A stretch of 64,000 bases of DNA from Sternotherus odoratus (lineage: Eukaryota > Chordata > Testudines > Kinosternidae). The translations under genes and the position numbers were made by a program. Where the stretch lies: assembly GCA_032164245.1 (NCBI GenBank), contig JAVMKO010000002.1, positions 89,541,340 through 89,605,339 on the forward strand, written 5' to 3'. Below are positions 25,219-34,955 of the stretch, piece after piece (position 1 is the stretch's first letter; the number at the start of each line of letters is the position of its first letter). The notes below the pieces were generated by a model. It did no database searches. It was not told the DNA's origin and saw nothing but the letters and a program-made list of their open reading frames with translations.

Positions 25219-26730
25219 GTTTCCATAACTGGTGTTCTTCGAGATGTGTTGCTCATGTCCATTCCACAATAGATATGTGTGCTCACCATGTGCACTGGTG
25301 CCAGAAGTTTTTTTTATTTTTTTTTTAGTAGTAGTGTTTGTAGGGGAGCACCCCTGGAGACCCCTGGAGTGGCGCCTCTATGACGCGGTGTAAGGGGCAC
25401 TGAGCGCTCCCCCACTCTCAGTTCATTTTTGCCAGAGAACTCCGACAGAGGGGAAGGAGGGCAGGATGTGGAATGGACATGAGCAACACATCCTGAAGAA
25501 CATCAGTTGCAGAAGAGGTAACTCTCTTTCCTTCTTCGAGTGATTACTCATGTGCATTCCCTAATAGGTTATTCCATGCTATTTCTGTTGGAGGTGGGTA
25601 GGAATTCACAGTACGGCCCTGCCGAACCTGGCATGCTCCCGGGCCTGTGAGATGATCACATAATGAGAGTGGAACAAGTGAACTGAAGGCCTGGAATCCC
25701 TACCAGTCGGAACCCAGCCAAACAACCTGGTGGAGGTTGATGGGGACTGTAGCGGACTGCGTGTGGAGTGGTCGCTGAGGGGCAAAAAGCGTCGGGAACA
25801 TTACCTCGACTGCAAATGGTACTGACCAGCCGGCAACTGCAGAGATCCAAGCAGTGGTTTACCTCGGGACTGGGGAGCCAACGATGACAGTTCCCCCGGT
25901 ACCTGTAGTGACATAACACCCTGGGCCACTTGCAGGGCCTCTGGACATCCAGGGAGGCCTGTGCCAAGTGGGCCGGGCTACTCCCCTCAACCTGAGTCGG
26001 AGGCCGGGAGGCCGACTGAGATCGAGAACTATCCAACGTGGGTCTAGTCTCTCCCCTAGTCCTGCTCTGGTGTCTCAGCAGAGAAGACCTCTTTTTAGCC
26101 CTGCGGACAGGGAGCAGTGCCGACTGGTGGAAGGCATCGAAGGGTTGCCACGAACTGACATCACGGTACTCGGGGCCAACTCAAAGTGGTGCACTGGAGT
26201 CAGGGTCAACGCTGACTCCATCAGAATGGCTCGGAGCCAAATGTCCCTTTCTTTCTTGGTCCGAGGCTTGAAAGATCTGCAAATCTTCAAGCAATCACTG
26301 AGATGGGTTTCCCCCAGACAGCGTAAACAGTCTGCATGTGGATCACTCACTGGCATCGTCCACCTGCAAATGTTGCATGACTTAAAGCCCGGGACATGGG
26401 CCATGCCCGACACCTGGGCACAGTAATCTAAACTAACACTAATCTAAACTACTTTAACACAGGTACTACTAACTATGACTGAACAAGAGTTCAGGAGGAA
26501 AGCTGTAGCCAAGCTGGAGAACAGCAGTTCTGATACACCTTCACTGGTAGCAAGAAGGAACTGAGGGTGGGGGGGAGCATGCAGTGCCCCTTATACTACA
26601 CCATAGAGGGTGCTAGGGATTCTCCCCTACGGGTACTGCTATGGGGAAAACTTCCAGCATCAGTGCATGCGGTGAGCACGCACAGCTATTGTGGAATGCA
26701 CATGAGCAATCACTCGGAAAAGAACATACA
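25219..26730. mobile_element. Long-TIR element with internal fold-back
   Basis: Outer inverted repeats of about 200 bp (25219-25437 and 26543-26730) share blocks such as GCTCATGT(C/G)CATTCCACAA, TGCACTG(G/A)TGC, GTAGGGGAG and AAGGGGCACTG. A second inverted pair lies inward: 25469-25508 complements the left end and 25531-25568 complements the right end. No transposase frame and no clear target duplication. The class is unknown to me; the motif CTTCGAG...GCTCATGT is common in reptile genomes. Confidence 0.6.
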
Positions 26731-26954
26731 CAGTTTGATAAGTGCCTCCTGGTATTTACTTAAAGAAAACCATCTGCAGCTTTCCAAGAAAATAAGTACA
26801 TAGAGAACTCAAAAAGCCAGACTGAAAGCATCAAGTGTTAAATATACAGTTCTATGGTATTCAAATAAAAAGTCAGTAGCTCCCTTTTTTAACAACCTCT
26901 TCAAAAACCCACACACAAAGGTATGATATTGTAACTTACATAGACTTTGATACA

Positions 26955-27177
26955 GAAGCGACAAAGAGTCCTGTGGCACCTTAAAGACTAACAAAAGTAT
27001 TGTATTTGCCATTTGCCACTCACCTGCCTCTGCATTCTTCCACTGCATGCATCCCACGAAGTGGGTATTAGCCCACAAAAGCTTATACTTCAATACTTTT
27101 GTTAGTCTTTAAGGTGTCACAGGACTCTCTGTTGCTTCTGCGGATCCAGACTAACACGGCTACCTCTCAGATTCTTG
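26955..27177 (+). mobile_element. Penelope-like fold-back insertion with 13-bp TSD
   Basis: A perfect 13-bp target duplication AGACTTTGATACA (26942-26954, 27178-27190) brackets an antisense arm (26955-27002), a 5' segment, a hammerhead-like core and the sense arm (27091-27138; 45 of 48 match) followed by the complete 3' end CAGACTAACACGGCTAC. The core reads CACGA, stem GTGGGT/GCCCAC around ATTA, AAAA, GCTTATAC; the family form should be CTGACGA, GAAA and GCTTATGC, so it is damaged. Confidence 0.78.
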
Positions 27178-27254
27178 AGACTTTGATACAATTAGCTTTG
27201 AGAACTCTAGCCAAGATGCTCAACTTCCCTACTGAAATTAAAGTAATTCTGTGT

Positions 27255-27392
27255 ATGCAGGTAGTTGTAGTTGTGTTGGTCCCAGGAAATTAACGAGGCA
27301 AGGTGGGTGAGGTAATATCTTTTATTGGACCAACTTCTGTGGGTGAGCAAGACAAGCTTTTGAGCAACACAGAGATCTTCTTCAGGTCTTGT
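27255..27392 (-). mobile_element. Penelope-like fragment, second family
   Basis: On the minus strand it reads CCTGAAGA (core CTGAAGA at 27379-27385), a worn stem, AAAAGCTTGTCT, AGAAGTTGGTCC and ends near GGGACCAACACAACTACAAC. Single orientation. The CTGANGA half of the core is intact while GAAA has become AAAA. Confidence 0.68.
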
Positions 27393-27857
27393 GTGTAATT
27401 TAAGCACCACTATTGCCAGTGTTTCACATAAAAATCCATAGATCTGTAGGGTATGAGATGAATAACCTCAGAACATCATTGTTCTTCATTATTGCTGAGA
27501 AAAATCTCACATTTATATTACAAATGAAAACTTACATCCAATTAGTTCTGTTCCAGCTGAGTTATGAAAGGGATGCATTTCTTATCTTTATTCCACCCAC
27601 ACATTTCATTCCTAAACCTGACTTTTTAAATTACTATTATTATCGCCAGGCTTTACAAGCAGTGCGAACATGAGAATTCAAATGTGCAAAGTGCTTACGA
27701 GATGAGAACCTCTACATTCAATAACATTATCTGCTTGATCAGAATGAAGGTTTAAAACTAAGTAGAAAATAAATGATTTTATTCTAATTAGAATACTTCT
27801 GACACTGTAGATCGGAACTTCACAATACTAAATCCTTTAGGTCTTGAAATCACTCAC

Positions 27858-27917
27858 CTGACCTGGTTTACTGGAGGTTACTCCTTGGATTTCTAAGTAG
27901 CTGAAAGTTAGTTCTAG
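27858..27917 (-). CDS. CARMIL1: CARMIL1 coding exon (PH-like domain, second exon in window)
   Basis: This 60-nt exon, phase 0 at both ends, encodes LELTFSYLEIQGVTSSKPGQ. The acceptor is tatattacag and the donor gtgagt. It continues the PH-like beta-sandwich directly from the RIPTK end of the preceding exon. The family sequence at this place, as I remember it, has the same LELTFSYLEI core with divergence only in the following loop, which fits a surface segment. The intron before it is 10.1 kb and holds the nested hAT block. The intron after it is 4.6 kb and holds two Penelope-like insertions and a long-TIR element. Confidence 0.95.
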
Positions 27918-28235
27918 CTGTAATATAAAACAAGTTCAGAATATAAATACCTTGTTTTCATTTTTAAACATTAACCCAAAAACATATGAAAATGCCACAT
28001 TATTCACAAGTTAAGCAAGAGGAATGAATCTGGACTGATTAAACAAGGAGGCTAACAGTAATTGTGTCTCAGCTCTAATAACTTTATTGTGTACAAGTAA
28101 ATATTTAGTATATTTGATTACATTTTATATTAAGGGTGTATTTGTAAGTAACTTTTTATAGGTTAAAAATAATTAACAGAAGTTTCAAGGCTGTTTACCT
28201 GACTGAGTAGTACACGTTATAAGTGGTTCTAAGCA

Positions 28236-28388
28236 CACCAGCTCCTTCCTTAGAGGTTTTTAAGGTCAAGCTTGACAAAGCCCTGGCTGGGATGACTTAG
28301 TTGGGGATTGGTCCTGCTTTGAGCAGGGGGTTGGACTAGATGACCTCCTGAGGTCCCTTCCAATCCTGATAATCTATGATTCTGTGAT
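28236..28388 (+). mobile_element. CR1 LINE 3' end, 5'-truncated
   Basis: About 150 bp of CR1 3' UTR: GGACTAGATGACCTCCTGAG, CTTCCAATCCTGATAATC and the terminal ATGATTCTGTGATT. Sense on the plus strand, so antisense to CARMIL1. Confidence 0.88.
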
Positions 28389-28599
28389 TATAGGACAAAA
28401 TGTTATAGATGTTTATAAGCAACTTCTTGACCTATTGTACTCTAACTGGTTAACCATTTATCAATCATGCACTGAACCTTTATGAGCGATTTATAAAAGT
28501 ACTCTTTATATAAAGTACCCTTAATAAATATTCATGAAAAATAATACTCAAGCCTATAATACCCTCTAAGACATTTTTTATCTAGAGTCATCTTCCTCA

Positions 28600-29121
28600 G
28601 AGTATCGTGTTATAGCCGGGCGGGAGCTCTCAAAACCCCACCGTCCGTCCGTCTCCCCGCTACGAGGAGCCGGGCGGCGGGGTTGACAGCTCTCAAACTC
28701 CCCGCTACGAGGAGCCGGGCGGCGGGGTTGACAGGCTCTCAAACGCCCCCCCGCCCGGCTCCCCGTTGCGGGGAGCCGGGCGGGGGGGGTTGACAGCTCC
28801 CGCCCGGCTCCCCCCAGCGGGAAGCCCGGCGGGAGCTGTCAAACCCCCCGCCCGGCTTCCCGCTGGGGGGAGCCGAGCGGGGGCTCTCAAATGCCCCCCC
28901 ACCCGGCTCCCCGTTGCGGGGAGCCGGGCAGGGGGGCGGGGGGGGTTGACAGCTCCCACAGGGGTCCCCGCTGCGGGGAGCCGGGCGGGAGCTGTCAACC
29001 CAGCCGGCTCCCTGGGGCGGGAGCCGGCAGCCCCCAATAACGGATTTCGGATGCATCGGAAATTTTGTCCGTTGCATCTGAAGTCCGTTAAATCGGGGTC
29101 CGTTAAATCGAGGGTTTACTG
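28600..29121 (+). mobile_element. GC-rich repeat ending in a Tigger-like terminus
   Basis: The right end is the complement of CAGTAAACCCTCGATTTAAC followed by TA (29122-29123), a Tigger-type terminus; related GTCCGTTAAATCG copies precede it. No matching left end is visible. The interior 28615-29030 is an irregular minisatellite of inverted units (GGCTCCCCG...CGGGGAGCCGGGCGG and TTGACAGCTC). The long ORFs here are artefacts of the repeat. Confidence 0.6.
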
Positions 29122-29497
29122 TATGCAACAGCTAGGTGTGGCAACACCTCTATAATTAAGTGGGGTAGGGGGGTTAACTTCAAGAAGGGATTCGATGTTG
29201 CATGTGGGTGTGAAATACAATACATCAGGGTGGATAAAAATAAATTATTTTTAAAAAATGTAAATCGTATCTTTTTAATTTAAATCAGAATTTTTTTAAA
29301 AATGCTTCTTGAGGAAAAACCCTATCTAAAGATAGTTTTAATTAAGATACATTATAGCTCAAATATATCTCATCATGGAATAGGGATTATAAATTCTAAT
29401 TCTATAGTATGAGACAATAAATTTATGAAATGTTTAAGAAAAGTTTTGTAAATGAGTTCCAATAGTTCATGGATTAGGGACCCAATCTTATGCGGTT

Positions 29498-30594
29498 AGA
29501 ACATAAGAACATAAGAACATAAGAACGGCCATACTGGGTCAGACCAAAGGTCCATCTAGCCCAGCATCCTGTCTACCGACAGTGGCCAATGCCAGGTGCC
29601 CCGGAGTGAGTGAACCTAACAGGTATGATCGAGCGATCTCTCTCCTGCCATCCATCACCCCCCTCTGACAGACAGAGGCTAGGGACACCATTCATTACCC
29701 ATCCCGGCTAATAGCCATTTATGGACTTAGCCTCCATGAATTTATCCAGCTCTCTTTTAAACCCTGTTATAGTCCTAGCCTTCACAGCCTCCTCAGGTAA
29801 GGAGTTCCACAGGTTGACTGTGCGCTGTGTGAAGAAGAACTTCCTTTTATTTGTTTTAAACCTGCTGCACGCCAATTTCATTGAGTGGCCCCTAGTTCTT
29901 CTATTTTGGGAACAAGTAAATAACTTTTCCTTATTTACTTCCTCCACACCACTCATAATTTTATATACCTCTATCATATCCCCCCTTAGTCTCCTCTTTT
30001 CCAAGCTAAAAAGTCCTAGCCTCTTTAACCTCTCTTCATATGGGACCCGTTCCAAACCCCTAATCATTTTAGTTGCCCTTCTCTGAACCTTTTCTAGTGC
30101 CAGTATATCCTTTTTGAGATGAGGAGACCACATTTGTACGCAGTATTCAAGATGTGGGCGCACCATGGATTTGTATAAGGGCAATAAGATATTCTCCGAC
30201 TTATTCTCTATCCCTTTTTTAATGATTCCTAACATCCTGTTTGCTTTTTTGACTGCCGCTGCACACTGCGTGGATGCCTTCAGAGAACTATCCACAATGA
30301 CTCCCAGGTCTTGGCTGTAGCTAAATTAGCCCCCATCATATTGTATGTATAGTTGGGGTTATTTTTTCCAATGTGCATTACTTTACATTTATCCACATTA
30401 AATTTCATTTGCCATTTTGTTGCCCAATCACTTAGTTTAGTGAGATCTTTTTGAAGTTCTTCACAGTCTGCTTTGGTCCTTACTACTTTGAGCAGTTTAG
30501 TATCATCTGCAAACTTTGCCACATCACTGTTTACCCCTTCCTCCAAATCATTTATAAATAAGTTGAATAGGATCGGTTCCAAGGGCTTCTGCAT
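29498..30594 (-). mobile_element. CR1 LINE, 5'-truncated, with dead reverse transcriptase
   Basis: On the minus strand it encodes the C-terminal part of a CR1 RT: PILFNLFINDLEEGV and KFADDTKLLK (the FADD catalytic box intact) in 30280-30594, then SMVRPHLEYCVQMWSPHLKK to GFKRELDKFMEAKSINGY in 29708-30295. A frameshift near 30285-30310 separates the two. The 3' UTR runs to an 8-bp microsatellite tail (AACATAAG units, 29498-29526). Truncated at the 5' side just before PILFN. Identity to the family looks high, so it is fairly young, but it is inactive. Confidence 0.93.
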
Positions 30595-30619
30595 AGAGTA
30601 TTTAGGTTAATCTTTTTAT

Positions 30620-31560
30620 CTACCCGTAGTGGGGCGGCTGCCCCCACGCTGGCAGAACAGGGGTTAAAAGTAGACCTAGGGCTTGTCCTCACTACAGCAG
30701 GGAAGCATCGAGTTTTTGGCGATCGATTTATTGTGTCTCGTTAAGATGTGATAAATCGGTCGCCAGAGGCTCCCCTGTCGATTCCGGAAGTCCAGCTCAT
30801 CAAGAGGCACAAGCTAGAGTCGACGGGGGACTGCGCCACTGACCACCGCCGCCGTGAGGACGGGAGGTAAGTCGGCTGTAGAGACGTCGATTTCAGCTAC
30901 GTTATTAACATAGCTGAAATTGCGTAGAGAGGGCTGCAGCTGGGAAAAAGAAGTGAGAGCAGCTGAGTGAATAGCTGACCAGAGGTGTGACCAGCTCAGT
31001 CAGGGTCCAGCTGGCCCTTATAAGAGGGCTGTGGGCTAGGAGCTGGGAAGAGTCTCTCTCCAGCCCTGGAGGGAGAAGGGCTAGCTACCTGCAGGCAGGG
31101 TACCTGAAGCTGGAGCAGTGCTGGAGAAAAGGACAAGAGGAGCTTGGGAGGCTCCCGAGGCTGCAAGTCTTGTCAAAGGCCCAAAAAGCTACTGGGACTA
31201 CAGAGGTGCAGCCTGGAGGATTAGGTAGAGGCAGCTAGTCCTACACCTTGCCAATGATTGAGTGGTCATTACAGACTGCAGTCTGCCCCAGTGAGTAGGG
31301 GCTAGATGATAACTGGAAGTAGCCACTGAGGCAAGGTGGGATTAGAGGGTTGGGGTTCCTCTGGTAGGGGAGACCCAGAGAGCGTGTGGGAGTACTGCTG
31401 GGGGCAGAACCCCAAGGTAAAAGGGCACCAGGATCTGGGAGGGAAACGGGGGCCCTAAGGCAGGCATGAGACTGGTCACCAGGAGGCACTTTGGTCCTGG
31501 AAGAGCTAATTCCTGAGATGACCAGCAGGAGGCTCCGCACCGGTGAGTTGTCTCATCATT
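30620..31560 (+). repeat. LTR-like or unclassified interspersed repeat
   Basis: Sequence between the CR1 and the hAT host that reads as one repeat from about GTAGTGGGGCGGCTGCC to TTGTCTCATCATTACA, with a TATA-like CCTTATAAGAG near 31017. It is interrupted by a MITE at 30679-30927. It might be a solo LTR; I see no target duplication to confirm it. Confidence 0.35.
30679..30927 (+). mobile_element. Harbinger-like MITE, right end missing
   Basis: Starts GGGCTTGTCCTCACTACAGC after CTA and has the internal palindrome GCGATCGATTTATTG...GATAAATCGGTCGCC, as in the full copy at 51493-51786. The right terminus is absent. Confidence 0.65.
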
Positions 31561-31951
31561 ACACTAACCAATGAGACTCAGTCCTAAGTCTAGAAGATAC
31601 CAACAGAGATGCTTAGTTTTGCAATTCTCAAACTGTGGATTTGCCTTTCCAGAGATAACATGTTTGTTGACAGTAAAATTGTTTTAAAATAAATAAATAC
31701 TACACAGAGGTGAGAAATAACAGAGACAACCCTATTGTCTCTCTCCAAATTTGTGTACACAGAGTCAATCTCTTACTGTTCTCTAAAAGTTCAAAGTTTC
31801 AAAAAGTTCAATGAATAGAAGGTTGTTGGGGGCAGATCTGGAGAAAAAGTCTGGAAATAAATGTGAGAGGAAGGAACAGGCAGTAGAAACAAAAGTGAAA
31901 CTGTTTGAGCAGCATATTCCAGAAGTCTTGTGGTCTTTCCAAGTGTAGCCT

Positions 31952-33861
31952 CAGGGCCGGCGACAGAAATTTTGGGGCCCCGTACTCTGATCGTTTGTGC
32001 CCCCCCCCCCCGGCCGATCTCCCGACGCCCACGCCCTGCCGGGGCCTACGTGGGTCGCCCGCTGGGTCCCGCTGCTCCGGACGCGACTCACTGGGAGGGG
32101 AAGATGGAGTGACGCGCCCCCAGCCCTCAGGGAGACACTCTGGAGACATGGAAGCCCGGAGCCCTTCAAACTACACAGAAACTTGGAGCCCCCGCTCCGG
32201 GACTCGACCAAAGTTGACTTGCTCCGTGGCGCGGGTCGGGGTAGGGAAGAAGCCTCTGGAAGTTTTGGGCTCCCCGCTGGGCTGGCCGCCCTAAGGGGGA
32301 GTAGGGAGGGGTGGCCCGGCTTGAAAGGCAAAGACGCCGGCTACCAGACATACCTGGGGTGGGGGCGCGACTGGTTCCGGCGCGGAGCTGCCCATCCACG
32401 CATCTCTCTGGCTCCCGCAGCGAGCCCCGTGGCCCGGTTCGGCTCGGGGGAAGATGGTGGGCGGGGTTAGGGACGCAGAGGCGCCCTCCCCATTGGATTT
32501 CCCCGGCTACTCGGCCGCCAAGTCCCCGCTCCGGCTGGGCTGCGCGCACCTCCACTGCGGACACAGCACCCCCCCCTCCCCTGGGCCGGGCACCCAGGGA
32601 CACCAAGGGCGAGCTCCGCAGCGGCGGGGCGAGACGGGACTCCTGTCAACCCTGCCCGATGGAGCCCCCGTCACCCCACGTGGGGGTGCAGAGACATGGG
32701 GGAAGTCCAGGGAATCCACACACACACACATCTCCCCAACTGCCCAGCACCCCCTTGTGCCACAGCAACACCCTGGGGCCCTGCCCCTTTTGCTTCAGGC
32801 ACACCAGATGTGGGCAGGGATGCTCAGCCTAGCAGTGGGATCCAAGTGCAGTGGGACTCAGTGTGGGGGGATCCAGATGGGGGTAAGAGGGTTCTTTGTG
32901 AGGCAGGAGCAATGGGAATCTGCAGGGGGGGACCAAGTGAAAGTGGTAGGAGGTCGGGAGAGGGGTTGGGTGCAGGGGAGGTGAGGTTCATTTGGGAGGG
33001 GTCCAGGGGAGGTGAGGTTCATTTGGGAGAGTGTCTGGGGGGGGCTCATCAGGGTGGTACAGATGTAGGGCTCATCAGGGAGAGGATATGATGGAGCTCC
33101 TTAAGAGGGGAGCCCCAGATGCTGCCAAGGGGATCCACATGCTGGGCCCCCGTAGGGTGACCAGACAGCACGTGTGAAAAATCAGGACTGGGGGTGGGGG
33201 GGGGTAATAGGAGCCTGTATAAGAAAAAGACCCAAAAATCGGAACTGTCCCTATAAAATCAGGACATCTGGGCACCCTAGGCCCCCGCTTCCCTCATCCC
33301 CTTCTCTTCACAATCCCATGCCCTTTCCCCATGGCTCCATCTCTTCCCCATCCCACCCCTTCCTTCCCCACTGCCTCTTTCCCCTGCCCTCAGCACACAG
33401 GAGGGAGCTCAACCAGCACTAGGACCCAGAAGCTGGTGTCCAGCTGCAGATTCCAGGGAGCTGAGCCACACTTTCTGTTTTCTGCCCAGCTGTGCAACTC
33501 AGCAATCACAGAAATGGTGGGGGCAGAGGCGGCTCCTGTCCACTTGGCTCCCCTTCTGACCATGCTGACCTGCACCCCCCGCAGCACCGCACGACCAGAA
33601 CACCTTTCCCCTGGGCTGGCTCACAGCTTCTGACCATGCTGACCTGCACATTCCTCTCTCCCCACTCCTAATCTCCCCCGCCCTGCTCAGCCCCACCCTC
33701 TCGCGGCTCACCCTTCCCCCGCAGGCTGGCTTGCAGACTCCTTGCTCCTGCCCGCCCGGCTCCGTTGGCTTACCCCATACCGGGCCCCGGACTTAAGGGG
33801 GCTCCCCTTAAGTCCGGGACCCGGTACAGCTGTACCCGTAGTCCCCCAGTCACCGGCCCTG
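31952..33861 (+). mobile_element. 1.9-kb GC-rich non-autonomous hAT
   Basis: Ends CAGGGCCGGCGACAGAAATT and the complement of CAGGGCCGGTGACTGG, with a perfect 8-bp duplication TGTAGCCT (31944-31951, 33862-33869). GC-rich, with many overlapping chance ORFs but no transposase. Near the right end is a palindrome, ACCGGGCCCCGGACTTAAGG and its complement (about 33779-33826). A 510-bp relative lies at 50147-50656 in the other orientation. It interrupts the hAT host just before the BED-finger start codon. Confidence 0.92.
33153..33279 (-). mobile_element. hAT MITE, TAGGGTGACC family, copy 2 (nested)
   Basis: 127 bp with ends TAGGGTGACCAGAC and the complement of TAGGGTGCCCAGAT, and a perfect 8-bp duplication GGCCCCCG (33145-33152, 33280-33287). 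It lies inside the 1.9-kb hAT, inside the 6.2-kb hAT: three levels of nesting. Confidence 0.93.
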
Positions 33862-33922
33862 TGTAGCCTTCATTGATTTGAGATCTACCATACCATTCTC
33901 TCACTAGAAGGGAAAATCTATA

Positions 33923-34096
33923 ATGGCAGTAGGCCGTAAAAGAGACCCAGTTTGGGAATATTTTAATTAAGTTCCTCTACCTGTGGATAAGACAGGCATG
34001 TGTGCAAAGTGCAAACAGTGCAGCAAAGAAATGCATGGCCTGGTTACACGAATGAAACAACATCATGAGAAGTGTTCCTTCTCAGGAGGAAGCTGA
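33923..34096 (+). pseudogene. hAT transposase N-terminus: BED zinc finger remnant
   Basis: From ATG it reads MAVGRKRDPVWEYFN, then a premature TAA, then VPLPVDKTGMCAKCKQCSKE, MHGLVTRMKQHHEKCSFS and a stop. The C-x2-C pair, the tryptophan-aromatic pair WEYF and the HH-x3-C ending fit a BED-type DNA-binding finger. Broken by the internal stop and by loss of most of the catalytic domain downstream. Confidence 0.8.
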
Positions 34097-34559
34097 GTTG
34101 AAGATGATGAAAGGAACATAACTGAACATGCAGGATCTTCAAGCTGATAAACTTTTTTAATTCATACTTCTTAAGGGCTTTCTTTAATTCTCATGTTTGA
34201 GAAAAAAATATATATAGCTGTTACTCTATGGTACTATCATTTTAGATGCAGTCATGATAAAAAATAAATAGCTGAAATACACAGATCTTCCTTTTATAAT
34301 TTCACCTTTACAGTAGTACTGAGTGTCAATGAATGCAATGAGTAATACTAAATGAGCAGTGTCTTAATAGTAATTAAATAGCTGCATTGATTTAGTTTGT
34401 TTAGGAGAATCTATCCTCAACATACAGGATTCCGAAGTAATTTTGGAATTAGAAAACCAAATGGGACAAGCGCCATCTCTATCTTATTTTCTTGCAAATA
34501 TTCTCAATACTTAGTAGCAGAGTCAAACCTTAACTGCTGAAGAAGAGGAGTTGGCTCTG

Positions 34560-34955
34560 ACATGAACATCCAGCAATCATCCCTCCATGTTGCTAACTAT
34601 AATAAACTTCAGAACTAAGGGAGACCCATTCAAGAAGTATATGTTTGCTGACGATGTTTTAAAGAAAGTCACACCAGTGAACTGGTGGAAGTCACTTAAG
34701 CACTTGGATTCAGAGATTGTTGAAATGATAATCTCACTTTTAACAGCAGTAGCTTCTTCTGCTGGTGTACAAAGGATATTTTCTTCCTTTGAACTAATTC
34801 ATTCCAAATTGAGAAATCTTTTGGGACCTGAAAAAGCAGGAAAGCTTGTTTTTCTTTTCCAGATGATGAACAAACAGGAAAATGAAGGTGAAGATGACTA
34901 TGTCAGCAGCACAAGCCAATATTTTAAGTTTTCCATGTTGACCTGGTTGACATAG
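34560..34955 (+). pseudogene. hAT transposase C-terminus: dimerisation domain remnant
   Basis: The frame contains PVNWWKSLKHLDSEIV, SLLTAVASSAGVQRIFSSFE and HSKLRNLLGPEKAGKLVFLF, then MNKQENEGEDD. This is the hAT C-terminal dimerisation region (the WW, SSAxxERxFS and K-L-R-N-x-L-x-x-x-x-x-x-K-L signatures). The RNase-H-like middle is missing between 34100 and 34550, so it is a dead internal deletion copy of the 29226-35469 element, not a domesticated gene. Confidence 0.85.

Larger units (their letters stand above)
23306..27857 (-). other. CARMIL1: CARMIL1 intron
   Basis: This 4.55-kb intron holds a 665-bp Harbinger-like element (23696-24360), a long-TIR element (25219-26730) and two Penelope-like insertions (26955-27177 and 27255-27392). 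Nothing nameable in 24364-25215 or 27400-27857. Confidence 0.8.

Noticed and set aside
25656..26426. Several 110-150-residue ORFs
   Set aside because: They lie in the long-TIR element, overlap each other on both strands and show no family resemblance.
31905..33091. CpG-rich segment with several ORFs, considered as a promoter island or first exon
   Set aside because: It lies wholly between the termini and the 8-bp duplications of a hAT element, and a shorter relative occurs at 50147-50656.
34587..34955. A hAT dimerisation-domain ORF as a possible domesticated ZBED-type gene
   Set aside because: The catalytic middle is missing, the BED part has a stop, and the element has TIRs and a target duplication, so it is a dead transposon.
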